Assembly: GCF_030272615.1 (NCBI RefSeq)
Contig: NC_081414.1
Location: forward strand, 304,555,164-304,619,163
Source: Cryptomeria japonica
Taxonomy: Eukaryota; Streptophyta; Pinopsida; Cupressales; Cupressaceae
Length of the DNA stretch: 64,000 bases
Reading direction: 5' to 3'
A program made the translations under genes and the position numbers. Shown in pieces: positions 12,066 to 25,500 of this stretch. The notes beneath the pieces were generated by a model. It saw nothing but the letters and a program-made list of their open reading frames with translations. It did not search any database and was not told where the DNA came from. Each line of letters begins with the position of its first letter. Position 1 is the stretch's first letter.

Positions 12066-13290
12066 ATGGCTAGAGGAAGAGGAAGAGGAAGAGGAAGGGG
12101 TAATGGAAGACGTACTACCCCTAGGAGACAAAGGGAAGTTAACCATGAGGAAAATCATGAAGAAAACCATGAAGAAAACCATGAGGAAGACCATGAAGGA
12201 AATCAACATAACCAAGGGAATAACAAAGATGAGGTCGAGGCTATAATCAACCTTCTAACCGAACAAAGGGATAAAATCAACTTCTTGGAACAATCAATGC
12301 AAGACCTTAAGGTAAGGCAGAATGACATTGAAAATCGAAGTGGAACTTAAAACAGAAACCCTGGTAGCAATCAAGGGAATATGATGGATAATAGAAAAGA
12401 AAATAACATATTGGAACTCTCCAAGGATTTGAAAAAAATCACCCTTCCTAAATTCGATGGGAGGCAAATTGGTGAAGGAGTTGAAAATTGGTTAAATGAA
12501 ATGGAAAAGTATTTTGAAGTAAGAAATTTTAGTGAAACAACCAAGGCCTTATGGGGTTCCTATCAACTCATAGGGGAGGCAGCTAGCTGGTGGACCAACA
12601 CCAAGGAGCAAAATGGGTATAGCAGGAAAACGATCACATGGGATCAATTTGTTCACCACTTCCGAAAAAGGTGTCTCCCTCAATTGTTCTTTGATGAGAA
12701 GGTGACAAAACTCCATAACCTATGTCAAGGGCCCCTATCAGTCCAACAATATTGGGATAAGCTCACCAAATTGCTTAAGTATGTGCCTATGTACCAGAAA
12801 GATGAAGAAGGCCAAGCGAGGAAGTTCATTTTGGGACTAAATACCAACATAGGGGTAGAGGTTGACATGCATGGACCCAAAAACATGAATGAAGTACTTG
12901 AAAAGTCCCTAAGGCAAGAGAGGAAGATTCAAACCCTAGCAGGGCAAAACTATAATGGGAACCACTCTTTTAAAAGGAAGCAAGAATTCAAGGGGAGCAC
13001 TAACTTCAACAAGGGTCAAAGGAATAATTCTTCCGAAAGAAGGCCACCCCCTAATCAATATCAAAGGAATGGAAATAATAATAATAATAGGGGAAATAAT
13101 AACAAAGGCAACTATAATAGAAATGACCAGCATAACAGGATAACTTATCCACCCAGGGCCAATGAAACAAGGAATGATCCCCCTAGGAATCAAGGCAAGT
13201 AGGGTCCTCCAGGTGGATGCTTTATGTGTTGAGGAAACCATTTGGCTAGAGAATGTCCCAGGATGCAAGGTCAGATTAGGGCCAATCAAC
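12066..13290 (+). pseudogene. Gypsy Gag (capsid and zinc knuckle)
   Basis: The frame opens with an Arg-Gly-rich N-terminus (RGRGRGRGN) and an EENHEENHEE acidic repeat. The retrotransposon-gag capsid domain follows at about 12420-12930 (VENWLNEMEKYF, WGSYQLIGEAASWW, FRKRCLPQLF). It continues with a basic Asn-rich linker and a zinc-knuckle relic (CFMC, GNHLAREC). It is a single frame broken by a TAA at 12348, a TAG at 13200 and a TGA inside the knuckle, where TGG is the likely ancestral codon. In life it forms the cytoplasmic virus-like particle that packages element RNA. It is inactive as written. Confidence 0.88.
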
Positions 13291-13349
13291 CATAACAAGG
13301 GCCCCAACAAAGGATTCATGCAGCAGTTAGGAACCAAAGAGCAAGATTC

Positions 13350-13868
13350 CAGAATGTTCCCGTGGAAACTACAGGTACACTATTTGAACAACCAATTTCA
13401 ATTCTAATTGACACTGGGTCATCTGAATGTTTCATCTCACCTGAATTAGTACGCAAATATGCATTAAAAGTTAATCAAATGGAGTCATCATGGACGGTTC
13501 AATATGGGGATAAGGCAACTAGGGAAGTAACTAAGTGTTTGCCAAGGGCAAGGGTACAATTTCCTGAGTTTGAAACAAGGGTGGATCTCTATGTGAAACC
13601 CCTAGGATTATATAATGTAATTATTGGAATGAGTTGGTTAACAGATCATCAAGCTAATCTAGATTACTATAAAAAAGTTGTTGAATGCTTGGATGATGGG
13701 GGGGGAAGGGGTTAAAATCCAAGGAAAGTTTAGCCCCATTAATATAGAAACCATATCAGCCATGCAATTAAAGAAGGATATAAGAAGAGGAGGCCTAATC
13801 TATATGGTTGAAATTGATGAAGGAAAAGAGGAAAATACCCCAACCTTTGAAAATACCCCTTTCTTATG
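13350..13868 (+). pseudogene. Gypsy aspartic protease
   Basis: The retropepsin motif ILIDTGSSECFISPEL carries the DTG catalytic triplet, and VIIGMSWLTDHQANLD marks the C-terminal half of the domain. The frame is continuous with Gag, which is usual for chromoviruses. It is lost at an eight-G run (13698-13705) and reading resumes in another frame (GKFSPINIETISAMQLKKD) until a TGA at 13867. The enzyme would cleave the Gag-Pol polyprotein within the particle. Confidence 0.85.
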
Positions 13869-14560
13869 AGAATTCAAGGATGTATTTTCAGAAGAATTAC
13901 CCAGCTTACCCCCTAAAAGGAAGTTTGACTTTTCTACTGACTTACTACTGGGAGCTGAACCAGTATCACGGGCACCTTACCGAATGAACACAACTGAATT
14001 ACAAGAGCTCAAAATGCAATTAGAGGAACTCTTAGCTAAGGGATTAATAAGGTCAAGTGTATCACAATGGGGATCACCAGTCTTATTCATTAAGAAGAAG
14101 GATGGAACCTTAAGGCTATGCATCGACTATAGGATGTTGAACAAGGTCACAATAAAGAATAGGTATCCCTTACCTCGAATAGAGGATATTTTTGATCAAA
14201 TGAAAGGAGCAACAATTTTCTCGAAGATAGACCTTCGATCAGGATATCATCAACTCAGAATTAAGGAGGACGACATTCCGAAGACAGCTTTCAGGACTAG
14301 ATATGGGCATTATGAATTCACAGTAGTTCCTTTTGGTGTAACCAATGCCCTATCTACATTTATGAACCTAATGAATAGTGTACTCCATGACTACTTGGAA
14401 AAATTTGTTTTGGTATTTCTGGATGACATATTGATTTACTCTAGGAATGAGGAGGAACATTTAGTGCACCTACAAATTGTTTTGCAAAGGTTGAGGGAAC
14501 ATAAGTTATATGGGAAACTGTCAAAATGTGCATTCTTCGAGGAAAATATCAAAGGAAGGA
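13869..14560 (+). pseudogene. Gypsy reverse transcriptase
   Basis: Classic Ty3 RT blocks occur in order: [81 protein letters not shown] and [10 protein letters not shown] with the catalytic DD pair. The reading frame is open from 13869 to 14571. It then ends because a short segment, the usual FLGHVI connection, is deleted between two aatatc strings near 14545. The RT active site is otherwise intact. Confidence 0.93.
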
Positions 14561-15181
14561 ATAGCAGTTGATCCAGATAAGATAAAGGCAATAGTAGAAT
14601 GGATGATCCCTAAAAACATTTCAGAGGTAAGAAGCTTTATGGGGCTAGCAGGGTACTATAGGAGGTTTGTGGAAGGATTCTCTAAGATAGAAAACCCCAT
14701 CACCTCATTACAGAGGAAGGGTAAAAGGTTCATGTGGACAAAACAAAGTGATAAGGCATTCCAAATTTTGAAGGGGAAACTAACTTTAGCACCCATTCTA
14801 AAAGTACCATATCTGAATGGACACTTCACAGTCATAACTGACGCTTCTATTGAAGGTTTAGGACGTGTACTTGTTCAAGATGAAGGGGTAGTCGCTTACG
14901 AATCCAGGAAGATGAAGACTCATGAAGTTAATTATGCACCCCATGACTTAGAGTTAGCATTGATTGTGCATGCCCTACAGAAATGGAGACACTTCTTACT
15001 AGGGAAGCCCTTTGAGTTAAATTCAGACAACCAAGGACTAAAGTACATCTTTACCCAACCCCACTTAAATGCTAGACAAAGAAGGTGGTTAGAGTTTCTA
15101 AGTGAATATGATTTTGAAATTGAATATATTAAGGGGAAGGAAAATAGGGTGGCAGATGCTTTAAGTAGGAGGAGACCTTGA
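14560..15181 (+). pseudogene. Gypsy RNase H and connection domain
   Basis: The thumb/connection ([36 protein letters not shown]) is followed by an RNase H with acidic residues at [19 protein letters not shown] and [11 protein letters not shown]. It ends with the typical [29 protein letters not shown]. It degrades the RNA strand during reverse transcription. It is in a different frame from the RT because of the upstream deletion. Confidence 0.92.
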
Positions 15182-16524
15182 TGACTATAGCAACATTCAA
15201 AACTTCTTTCAAAAGGCAAGTAATGGATGAGTAGGGACATGACCCATGGTATGAACAAGTCAAATTGACTTTAGAATACGATCCAACCAATCCTAAGGTT
15301 GAAGGGTATACATTAGACAAAGATGGGTTGCTCAGATACAATAATAGAATCTATATTCCTAATTTAGGAGACTTAAGGGAAGTAGTCTTGTCAGAGGCTC
15401 ACAATGCCCCTTATTTAGGGCACCCGGGAGTTAACAAACTTTATGCAGATCTAAAGAGGTTATACTTTTGGCAAGGGATGAAGAATGACATAGTCAAGTA
15501 TGTGGCTAAATGTTTGGGGTGTCAAAGGGTAAAGGAAGAGCATAAACATCCAACTAGATTATTACAATTACACGATGTACCTCAACACAAGTGGCAAGTT
15601 ATTAGCATGGATTTTGTGCAAGGGTTGCCCATGTCACCTTCTAGGCATGATACAATAATGGTGGTAATTGACAAACTCACTAAGGTGGCACACTTTATAC
15701 CAGGGAATCTAACGGATGATGCACCTACCTTGGCAAGGCACTTTGTTAAGGAAATATTTAGGTTGCATGGAATGCCAGAGAAAATCATATCAGATAGAGA
15801 TGCTAGATTCACTTCAAGGTTTTGGACAACTCTTCAACCAGCTCTAGGAACTCAACTAAATTTTAGCACTACATACCATCCTGAAACTGACGGTCAAACA
15901 GAGAGGACAAATCAGATTTTGGAAGACCTACTTCCCATGTACTGCATGGACCAACAGAAGAAATGGGAAGATTACCTACCTTTGGTAGAGTTTGCTTACA
16001 ATAATACATATCAAACATCTTTGGGAATGGCACCTTTTGAAGCATTGTATGGTAGACCATGTCGAACACCTTTGAGTTGGGATAGTCTTGAAGATAGAGT
16101 AATTGTTGGACCATATATGTTGAAGGAGATGGAAAGGAAAACTAAGGAAATCAGGCAAAGATTGAAGGAAGCCTCAGATAGGTAGAAAAGTTATGCAGAC
16201 AAGAACAGGACACCAAGGGAGTTTGAGGTGGGAGAGAAAGTCTTCCTAAGGGTTAGGCCACACAAGAGTTCCATAAGGTTTGGGAAAAAGACCAAGCTTG
16301 CACCTCATTATGTTGGACCTTTTGAAATATTGGAAAGGATTAATCTAGTTGCATACCGGTTGGCCTTACCTCCCCGATTGAGCCGAATCCATGATGTCTT
16401 CCATGTATCTCTTCTTATAAAGTATGTATCTGATGAGAAACATATTTTGAATTGGGATGCTTTACAGGTCCAAGAAATGGGAGGAATAATGATAGAGCCA
16501 TTCAAAATCTTGGAGAGGCACTAG
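15182..16524 (+). pseudogene. Gypsy integrase
   Basis: An N-terminal zinc domain is recognisable by H...H at EAHNAPYLGHPG and the pair CLGC at about 15514-15525. The catalytic core carries D, D and E in MDFVQGLP, ISDRDARF and YHPETDGQTERTNQILED, followed by FAYNNTYQTSLGMAPFEALYGR and the GPY/F region (KLAPHYVGPFEILERI). The C-terminal part (LSRIHDVFHVSLL) is in the same frame after one TAG at 16183. All catalytic residues are intact, and breaks are limited to stops near 15230 and 16183. Confidence 0.93.
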
Positions 16525-16644
16525 TGCCAATTACACAATAGAGAGGTTGATCAATGCAAAGTACAATGGAATAAGTATGATGAAAAGATTCCCACGTGGG
16601 AAGATACTAGGGAAATGCAACAGTTGTTTCCTTTTTTGTTTTAA
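16490..16644 (+). pseudogene. C-terminal chromodomain of Gypsy Pol
   Basis: After the integrase the same frame reads PFKILERH, a TAG, then NREVDQCKVQWNKYDEKIPT-WEDTREMQQLF before stopping at 16642. The VQW...TWE pattern is the chromodomain of plant chromoviruses. It tethers integration to modified chromatin and defines this element as a chromovirus. One nonsense codon lies inside the domain. Confidence 0.82.
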
Positions 16645-16707
16645 ACTAATCATGAACTATACTCTTTTGGATACATTCAATAAGTGCATCAGGACGATGC
16701 ACAAATT

Positions 16708-16721
16708 AAGGTGGGGGGGGA
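16708..16721 (+). promoter_or_regulatory. Polypurine tract of Gypsy element
   Basis: Aaggtgggggggga lies directly against the TG of the 3' LTR, the standard primer for plus-strand DNA synthesis. Confidence 0.9.
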
Positions 16722-18251
16722 TGTCACAACCCTCCTTTATCACTTTTTGATTTGATACAATTCTATTATATTTTTGGTTGAGCTATTGAAAATAATTGAA
16801 TGAATATTATAAAAGAATAAATAATGGACCCACATACACACTTGGAGAATATAATTCAAAAGGCATTATTTATTTTTATTTTTATTTTTTCCATCCCCAA
16901 TTATGGCACATGTTGTAGGAGGAATTATAAGCTTCTAGAGGAATCTTCAATACCTTGCATGTAACTCCCCCACTAGGATATTAATCAATTTTGCATGGGT
17001 CCAATATTGGAAAAGAATCTCATTCTTAATTAATTTCTCTAGATAGTGGAATTAAGGGATTCTTCCTATATAGTGTATGCAAGTTTTCAAAAGAGGGAGT
17101 TGATTATGTTTTGAAGAAAATTTCCCAAATTTCCTTGTTGTTAGTAGTAGGATCTTCCTTGGTAGTCACATTTCGTTGTAGGATTGTTAAGTTGTTCTTG
17201 AAGATTTCTCTCAAGTTGCAAGGAAGGATCTAAGAAGGATAGCTAGAAGATTGGAGAGGAATCAACATCGAGCTTCGATAAGCCAGGTTCTCTTCTTTTG
17301 TCATCTCTCATTTATATATGAGAAATTTGTATTATCAAAGAAAATATAGCTTCTAGATCTTCCTTTATAAAAAAAAAAAATTAGATTGTAAATCTTTCTT
17401 TATTTAGGGATAAATATTGATAAAAGTACTTCCCATATTATGCATGTAAAAGATAGCTTTATTATTTATTTAATTTTCTTTTAAAAAAAAATATCAAATC
17501 TTGCTTTTGCTTTTCCAAAAAAAAAAAAGAGATTTTCTAGATCTGTGCAAAAATCATATTTCCCTTATTTAATTACTTTTTCTGAGAATAAACTCTTCTT
17601 TGTGTGATTAAATGATAATCACTTGTGTATGAATCTTGTTCCTTATTATTCTTCTCTTAAATTCATTACTCTCGCTCCTGGAATGGGAATTTGAATGTAA
17701 ATCTTATTTCTTACATTAAATCTTACTTCCCTGTGAAAAATCTCACCTCTATGTGAATACAAGTTTGATCATCTGCATATGAAGTTATTTAAATATTTTT
17801 CCTATGGGTAAAAACCCATTTCTCTCTCTCAATGTAGATTTGATCATAATCTTAATTCCTTAATTAATTCAATCTCCTCTAAGAGCAACTTTGCTTCTCT
17901 GTGAAACAGAAAACGTCTGGAAATAAAGTATAAACTTCACTGTATTCATTATTCTCTATGGAAATAAAGTATAAATCTCTCTCTGTGAATATTAGTTCCT
18001 AAAAATCTCTCAAAGAAAGCTTTGTTATCTCAACAGAAGGGCAAAATTGATGTGATCACTGTGAAATCAAATTTTAAGCATCTACCTTTCTCTGGGATAA
18101 TTTAGTTATATGTACATTGCTGAAACAAATTAATTTCTCTATGTTATTTCTGTGATTAAATTCTTATTCTCATTTTTACATTAACATTTCTCTTATACAT
18201 ATATCTTTTTATATATTTCTCTCCTATGCTATTAAACAAACTGGAATGAAA

Positions 18252-18253
<2 letters not shown>

Positions 18254-18317
<64 letters not shown>
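18254..18317. repeat. (AT)n microsatellite in 3' LTR
   Basis: A pure TA run of about 64 bp at the position matching 9668-9769 in the other LTR. Confidence 0.93.
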
Positions 18318-18320
<3 letters not shown>

Positions 18321-20209
18321 CATTAAAATTTATACAAAACAAAATATATGCGAAATAGTATGAAGAAATCCGTAGATTAAACTTCGTCCAGTGCATGGAA
18401 TAATGGGCCGATGCAGGGGCGAGGTTGTTACCACCGCAGGGGAGTGGTACCCTCCACTAACCTGCGGTCACTGTTATGACAGTGGCCGCAGGGTAGTGGA
18501 GGGGACCACGACGGTCCCCTCATCACTGTGAGCCTATACCCGCAGGTCCACAGTGGTGATGGGACCCATGGGCCCCACTCCCACTTAACAATTAAAGCCA
18601 CGACATAAATTTAATTATTGGCAAATGAATTTCTTAATTTATTTTTTATTATTATTTACTTAGTTTAAATAAAATCAAACTTAGGTAAATTCATAATTAA
18701 ACTATCATTAGTAAATTTACAATTAATTTATCTTTAGTAAATTTTATAATTGTAAATTAAATTATATCAAATATTATAAATAGATCTTTCAATCTATTTA
18801 AGATTCATTAGTTGGCATTTTGGATTCATCAAAAATAATTAATTCATGATTGAACCAAATTGTCAAATGTCTAAACTAATTGCTATTTTTGGAACCTATG
18901 ACTCTATAATTAACTATTCCCGTGGTAGAAATAAACCATTGCTTAATCTTGCATGTAAGTTACACTATTCTTGCATCATGCAAATTACTTATACATTAAT
19001 TGCATTTATTGACATCTTCATCATCTCCATGCAAGTTACACATTTTTTATCAATATGCGAGTTTCGTAATTGTCATTATTGTGTAAGTTAGATTTCAAGT
19101 TTGAAATATTAAATATTTTAGTTGTAGGAAGATGGTATTTTTTATCAAGTGGTACATGAATGCCATCGAGGTAGTTATTTCAATTAATTAAACTTTGCAA
19201 TGTCTAATTATGTACATTCAATTTATAATAGTTTTCAAGCACGATGTTTTTCATAGCTTCTTAGTTAAAAAAACTAAATAAAGGAAGTCAGAAAACCAAA
19301 ACCTAGCAGCGTTCGATATGTACAGTGCCTTTGAGTCATGCTTATGGGTAATGCCGTCATGTTGAACTACTACACTTAACGCCTAATAAAGCTGCATCAA
19401 CGACGTCTATGGCATCATCCCTATAAATCGTCGGGGAGTAATAAGGGACACTTGGAAGTTAAAATCCAAGGGGCGAGTAATCCCCCTTGGATCAATAATC
19501 TAATAAGATAATCCTTAAATGATTTTTACATCCATTGAGTTAAACCATAGTAAACCCCTTTTAGCTTTGATTAAGTGAAATGCTTTTATGAAATTGATTT
19601 AATCTTGAAGAGTTGTTGATGATTGACAATTGGGTCAAGGGTGACGCTTATGATAAGTATTAGGATCTAGTTGTTTAGGCCACAAGCAATAGGCCACCTT
19701 GAGCCTTTGCTTAAGTGCTACCACCGTGGGTAGCAACCGCAGAGAAACTGTCTGGGACATTGACCCTAGAAAGGGTTGCGTACCCACTAATCAGTTTACA
19801 TCAAACCATAGAGTAGAAAATAGAACTACATACTTTACGCCTTGATCCCATGCCGAAACGGGTATGTAGGCAGTCTTGGGACGGAGTTGTCCCTAGTACT
19901 TAGACATTCGTGGGTGGGGTCTAGGTTTGGTAAGAAGAAGGATTGAGTAGAATCCTAATTTGAAAGATAAGTATAATAAAAAAAAGAAAAAGTAATTCAA
20001 CGCATACTCGGAAGGAATCCCGTATGGATTTGCTTGACTTCCCGAGGCTTTAAGCCAAATTTCGAGGCAGAATTCAAGCTTGTATTATGTTATTTTGGTT
20101 TCTCCTAATGATGGCGACCTCAGTGCACTCCTATTAGAAGAGTGTAGTACTTAGTGAGTGACTCAGGACCCAAATGGTCCCGATGAGTCTAAGTCTCTGG
20201 CCAGAGCAC

Positions 20210-20368
20210 CTCCTATCCCAATTGGATAGATGCCTACCCTGTATGGGTAGATGCCTATCCCGTATTGGATAGATGAAACCTCCTGCTCCGTATGGACAGA
20301 TGCCTAACCCGTATGGTTAGATGCTCATCCCGGATGGATGAATGCCTAATCCTAATGGATGGATGCCC
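20210..20368. repeat. Tandem array of short hairpin units in 3' LTR
   Basis: Units read CTATCC..GGATAG, CTACCC..GGGTAG, CTATCC..GGATAG, a TCC/GGA unit, CTAACC..GGTTAG and CATCC..GGATG. Each encloses a short loop such as cgtat or tgtat. Paired changes in both arms keep the pairing. It matches 11664-11825. Confidence 0.72.
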
Positions 20369-20463
20369 AGAGTATGTGATTGAATCAAACGCAAATGATT
20401 AAATTAAACAAAAGAAAATGGTCAAATTTTGTTGGGTTAAGTAAGGTTGGTTATTACAACAAT

Positions 20464-21357
20464 TGCTTATAGCTTTTATTATCAATCAACCATACTCCAT
20501 TTCTTTATTGTCATCTTGTGCTAGTGCTATTAATAAGAGAAAATATACCAAATTTACAAGATGGTGAAGGATAGTAGAAAAATAGAATCAAACTTATCAA
20601 GTTTGTGAAGGTATAATTTAGTTTATTTCATTTGTTTCCATACATTTGATTTAGAGATCTATTGGTGTTGTTGAATGATTTCGTAATTTTTAGGCTTATT
20701 GTTGGGCTAATTAGGGATTTACAATTAGGCTCACATTCAATATTCACATTATTTATAAGATAAAATTATTTTCATATATAAATTATTAATTATATAGTCA
20801 TCTCTTACATTGAATTCTCATTTAAATCATAAACCACCAACTTGGATAACACATATTATATTTTCATTTATACTATTATATAGATTAAACATGATTTTTA
20901 AAAAAAATTATTCAATTGGATATTGCACTATTGTAGTAGTAATGAAATTAAATAATGAGTAAGATAGCATCTAACTAGGTAAATCTATAATTATCTAAAA
21001 AAATATTAAAATGCTATAAAAAAGTTATATCATATTTTGAAAAAAGAATGTAACAAGTTTCAACTAATCTTATTTTCCAACATAAAAAAAAATATAAACA
21101 TATAATATAAATAAGTAAAATTAGAACATTATAAGTAGGTAGCCCATATATTTTTAATTGGAAAGATTGGATTTGAACTTTGTCTCCATCTTAAGAATTT
21201 TGTCACCTTGTTATTTAAGCAAAACCCCTTTGATAGGTAGCCCATATTCTCATGTGTAATAAATAGTATTAACTAAATAAAAATAAAAAATATAAATATG
21301 GTTTATATTATTCTATACCAAACATTGAAAAGTCATTGATTTGAAATTGGAGAAATT
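20464..21357. other. AT-rich 3' flank of ALDH copy 1, no gene seen
   Basis: This is the interval between the Gypsy target duplication and the ALDH stop codon. No reading frame or element terminus was recognised. The first part after the stop, to about 21290, resembles the 3' flank of the ALDH pseudogene (a TTGGTATA...AATAAT motif on the minus strand), so the original duplication included some 3' flank. Confidence 0.55.
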
Positions 21358-21631
21358 TTATAACCAAGGCGATTCCTGGAGGGGGCAAATAACACTTTTT
21401 ACTTGTAAGTAACTTTGAAGACCTTGGATGCAACTCTCTCTTCCGATTCCACTCATTTTAAAGCCACCAAAAGGACAATCTTTGTCAATCACTAAAAAAC
21501 AATTGATCCAAATCACTCCTACACGAAGTGCTCTTGAAAATCTATTGGCCACATCTATATTTTTGGTCAAGATTCCAGCTGCTAAGCCATACATTGTTTT
21601 GTTCCCCCTTTCTATCACCTCCTCGATAGAT
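21358..21631 (-). CDS. ALDH2C: ALDH copy 1 exon 10
   Basis: Encodes residues 404-494: [50 protein letters not shown] and a C-terminus ending ESPWL, then TAA. The segment before PFGG (CFLVIDKDC) is longer-chained than many relatives but is shared with copy 2. Confidence 0.93.
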
Positions 21632-22305
21632 CTATGCCACATAAAATATGATGCATTTGATTATAAATTTCTGTAATAAATCATTTGTATTTTCTAGTAT
21701 ACTATAAAAATATTGTTGAAACACTTTTTAGTTGTGATTGTAAATAACTTACTTGAATTTAAGTATAGACATGACAGGCCCAAATATTTCTTCTTGGGCA
21801 ATCTTCATAGTATCCTATGAGATAGAAAAATATCAATATGTGAGTTAATAAACTACATATAGGAAAATAATCTAACATATAATAAAAGTAGATAAAAATT
21901 GTTACTAATACCTTAACATCACAAAATATGGTAGGTTCTATGTAAAATCCTCTGTCACCCCAAATTTGACCCCCAGTAAGTAAGGTAGCTTTCTCTTTCT
22001 TTCCAAACTCAATATACTCTAATATTTTATCAAATTGTGCTTTGTCAATCTGCAGCAGTAAATAAATCACTATATTAAAAAATTATTGAATATTCAAAAT
22101 TCATATCATTGATATAGAAATTATATAGAGTATTAAACATAATTTATATATATGTTTAGATTGTTTTATTGTTAAAATAGATAAATTTGCTTACAAAAAA
22201 TCATACATGTAATATTGGTACAAATATAAAACTATGCCACATTTTTGGTCAACTTATCAACACGAGTAAATTTAACAATTTCCAAACAAAAATTTAATTT
22301 CGTCA

Positions 22306-22356
<51 letters not shown>

Positions 22357-22488
22357 ACATATATATATGTATACATATAGATATATATATGTATACATAT
22401 ATATATATATATATATGTATACATATATATATATATATATGTATACATATATATATATATATATGTATACATATATATATATATATGT

Positions 22489-22551
<63 letters not shown>

Positions 22552-25500
22552 TGTATGTATGTGCCACAATCTTTGCCAACTAAAAATTTATCAACAAAAA
22601 ATTTATTTGAAAATTTTGCCCCATTTTGGAGCTAATTTATCAACAATTTTTTTTATTTGAAAATTTTGGTGTTTTATCAACTCCCACTCTTATAAATAAC
22701 ATTTTAAAGAAACATAGAATGCTAAAAGATACGGGGGAGGAACTGAGAATGTTGAAGGCCAAAATATTTGACTTGGAGAAGGAGATGAACATCTCCAAAT
22801 TCAGTCTTCGAATTAGGTACAACTTGGTGACCTGCCTATGTCATATGTAGAATAAGGTTCTGGGTGACGTGGTGGAGGAGGATGGCATCCACAAGGAACT
22901 CTTCAAGTTCCTGACCGAGGATTGTAATAATGTTCTACTGCAAGCAGTTGTGTTGTTAAGAATCTTGGTCATGGTTAATGTTGTTAGGGTTTCTTTTTAT
23001 GATTAAACAATTTAGGTAGTTACAATATGTTTTTTATTAGTTGATGTTTTGTTTTTGGACTCTGTTTTTACTCTCTGGTTGGTGTTTTTTGCGTACTTAC
23101 AAACTATTTTTGATTAAGGAAAAAACAGGTTTTGAAGGGACCAAAACCCTTTGACATAGAGCAATTACAAAAAGCTTCTTAAAGATATAGCCAACTTAAA
23201 AACAACAGCCATGGGACAACCAAAAACCAAAAACCAGGAACATGATAGCAAAAAAGGAGATCCTAATTCAGATTTTTTAGAGCTTTCTCGGCTTCAACTT
23301 CTAGCTATGTCATGTTGAGGGCAATCTTTTTCAATTCTTGTATATCTTGCTTAGGAGCTTTCTTCTTCAAGTTGGCTCTAGTCCTTTTGGAAGGACTGCT
23401 ATTTTCATCCTATTTCTTCTCAATAGACTCCACATCTATCATCATCCCTTCCTGATGGAGGCCTTCCAATTTCCCAACCATAGTTAGCTATATTGGTATT
23501 TCTATTATGGTTTTGTTGATGTTTTTGGATGCCTTTGGGCTATGGATGTTATAGGGACAATACCCTTGTTTTGTTTCTTTTAATATAAAAAACATTTAAA
23601 AAAACATAAAATATCCTTTTTAGATCTATAAATGTAGTTTTCAAATATATATTTTAATAATTTAATTATTTTATTTTACTAAAAGTAGGTCATTTGTTAG
23701 AAAAATGGTGTCTCAACCTTACAGTAATAATGGTTATTGTGGATAAATGTCACATTTTATGCATAATTTATCATTGTACATTTTGACTGTTTATTATTAA
23801 GTCACACATCTAACAATGGATAGTTTGTGTGTTTCTATATAAATCAACATGTAATTTTTGTTGTGTAGATATATAATTTCACTATAGCTAGGTATTTTAA
23901 ATTGTAATTGAATAGTTTGCATTTCCAGTTATAAATAATTATAAAATAATAAGCCTAAACATTTTTTAGAACTATCAATTCATCCTAGTGCAATTTATAA
24001 GATTGTTTCTCAAGGGAGATGGAATTTTTTTTGTAAGAATTAATTTTGATACACTACAATATCTACTTGTACCTATATCTTAGATATCACCCATTCCCTG
24101 TTGGATATTCTCTATTTTCTCTATGAGGCCTACACCCTACAATTTTATGTTATTTTCTTTTCTTTTTATCATCATAACATTATTGTAGAGCTTAATTATT
24201 ATGTCAAAACTAATATATCGCACTTTTCGAGTGAACTAAGCATGTGCTAGTACTACATAATAATTATATGACATACTCTCTACAACAGTTGTACTTCTCT
24301 TTTTATTTCTTTAATGGTTATCTCTATATTAGGAGCATCATACCTTCCCCTCATCACACTTGATATTGTCATTATGTACCCTTACATTATGGAAACCATG
24401 CCTTATCTCTCTATACTTTGAATCTTTGTAGTTAAATCCTTACATTCAAGGGCATAATGTGAATCCATTACATCCTAGGCTTCATAGCAATATATTTCAC
24501 ATTTAGAGAATTGTTCACATTCTCCCTTGACATGTTCAACCATATGTTCCTTACAAATTGAGTGTATCATGTCATTTCCCCCACATTACCTCTTGTATAC
24601 CAATGTTAATGAATAATGATTTATTAGCTTATCGTAGGTTCTAGATTGTGGACATATGTATGTATATCCTAGTGTTCAATTTTCATTCTTTGTTGTTTCT
24701 AGCTATCAATAACCACATCTTTTCCCATTTTCCCATGCTAGAAGCTACATTACTCCCTAGATCTTATATCTATCCCATGTTGTTTATTATGCCTTATTAC
24801 TCTAGATGTTACACATATTTATCACACAATATATTGTTTACATTCATGGCTTCCCCTCTACTTCAATTCCTTACATCATATGGATACAACCAATTGAAGG
24901 GGCATATATTGTCACTAACATTCTTGTGTTGGGATTTCAAGTAGAAAGAGGTTCTATAAACACTCATCATTGTGACCAAATAGAGCATTATCACATGACA
25001 TACCTAGCACCTTATGATCCCATCGCCACCAAGACAAACACAAAATTATCATATCAAGTGAATAGGTGGGATTTCACAGCCTTACTAATTTCTTTATATT
25101 TTTTGAATAGCTAATAAAGCAATATTTTTAATCTATATTTCACTTATGAGAAAGAAATTGCCCATGACATATTTTTCCCCTAGTTTGAAATTTCTCAAGG
25201 ACAGTACATGGAATAGGACAAACCTATGTGATTGTGTCATGCATGGTCCATTACTTTGCATAAACCCTCTTTCATATCTTTTTTGAGAAATGTTCAATTA
25301 CATGGATGTTTGTGAATGCTACACACTTTGAGGTGCATGATAATTTTAGGATTCACATGCACCTTGAAGTGAGGGCATTATATACTAGGAAAATTTGCAC
25401 AACATGCCATTTATCATTTATTTCTATACCCATTTTAAAGGAATATATTGATACATGTGATATCAACAAATTATTTCCAAATGAAGGTAATTTCCTGGAA

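Larger units (their letters stand above)
16722..20458 (+). repeat. 3' LTR of Gypsy element
   Basis: 3737 bp, from TGTCACAACC to GTTATTACA, followed by the target duplication acaat. It is collinear with the 5' LTR throughout. The main length differences are the AT microsatellite and small indels, for example cccgac missing near 20041. Confidence 0.93.

Noticed and set aside
12936-13337. Minus-strand 133-aa ORF
   Set aside because: Antisense shadow of the Asn-rich Gag linker.
22232-22660. Several I-Y/Y-I repeat ORFs on both strands
   Set aside because: They only translate the AT/GTAT microsatellite.
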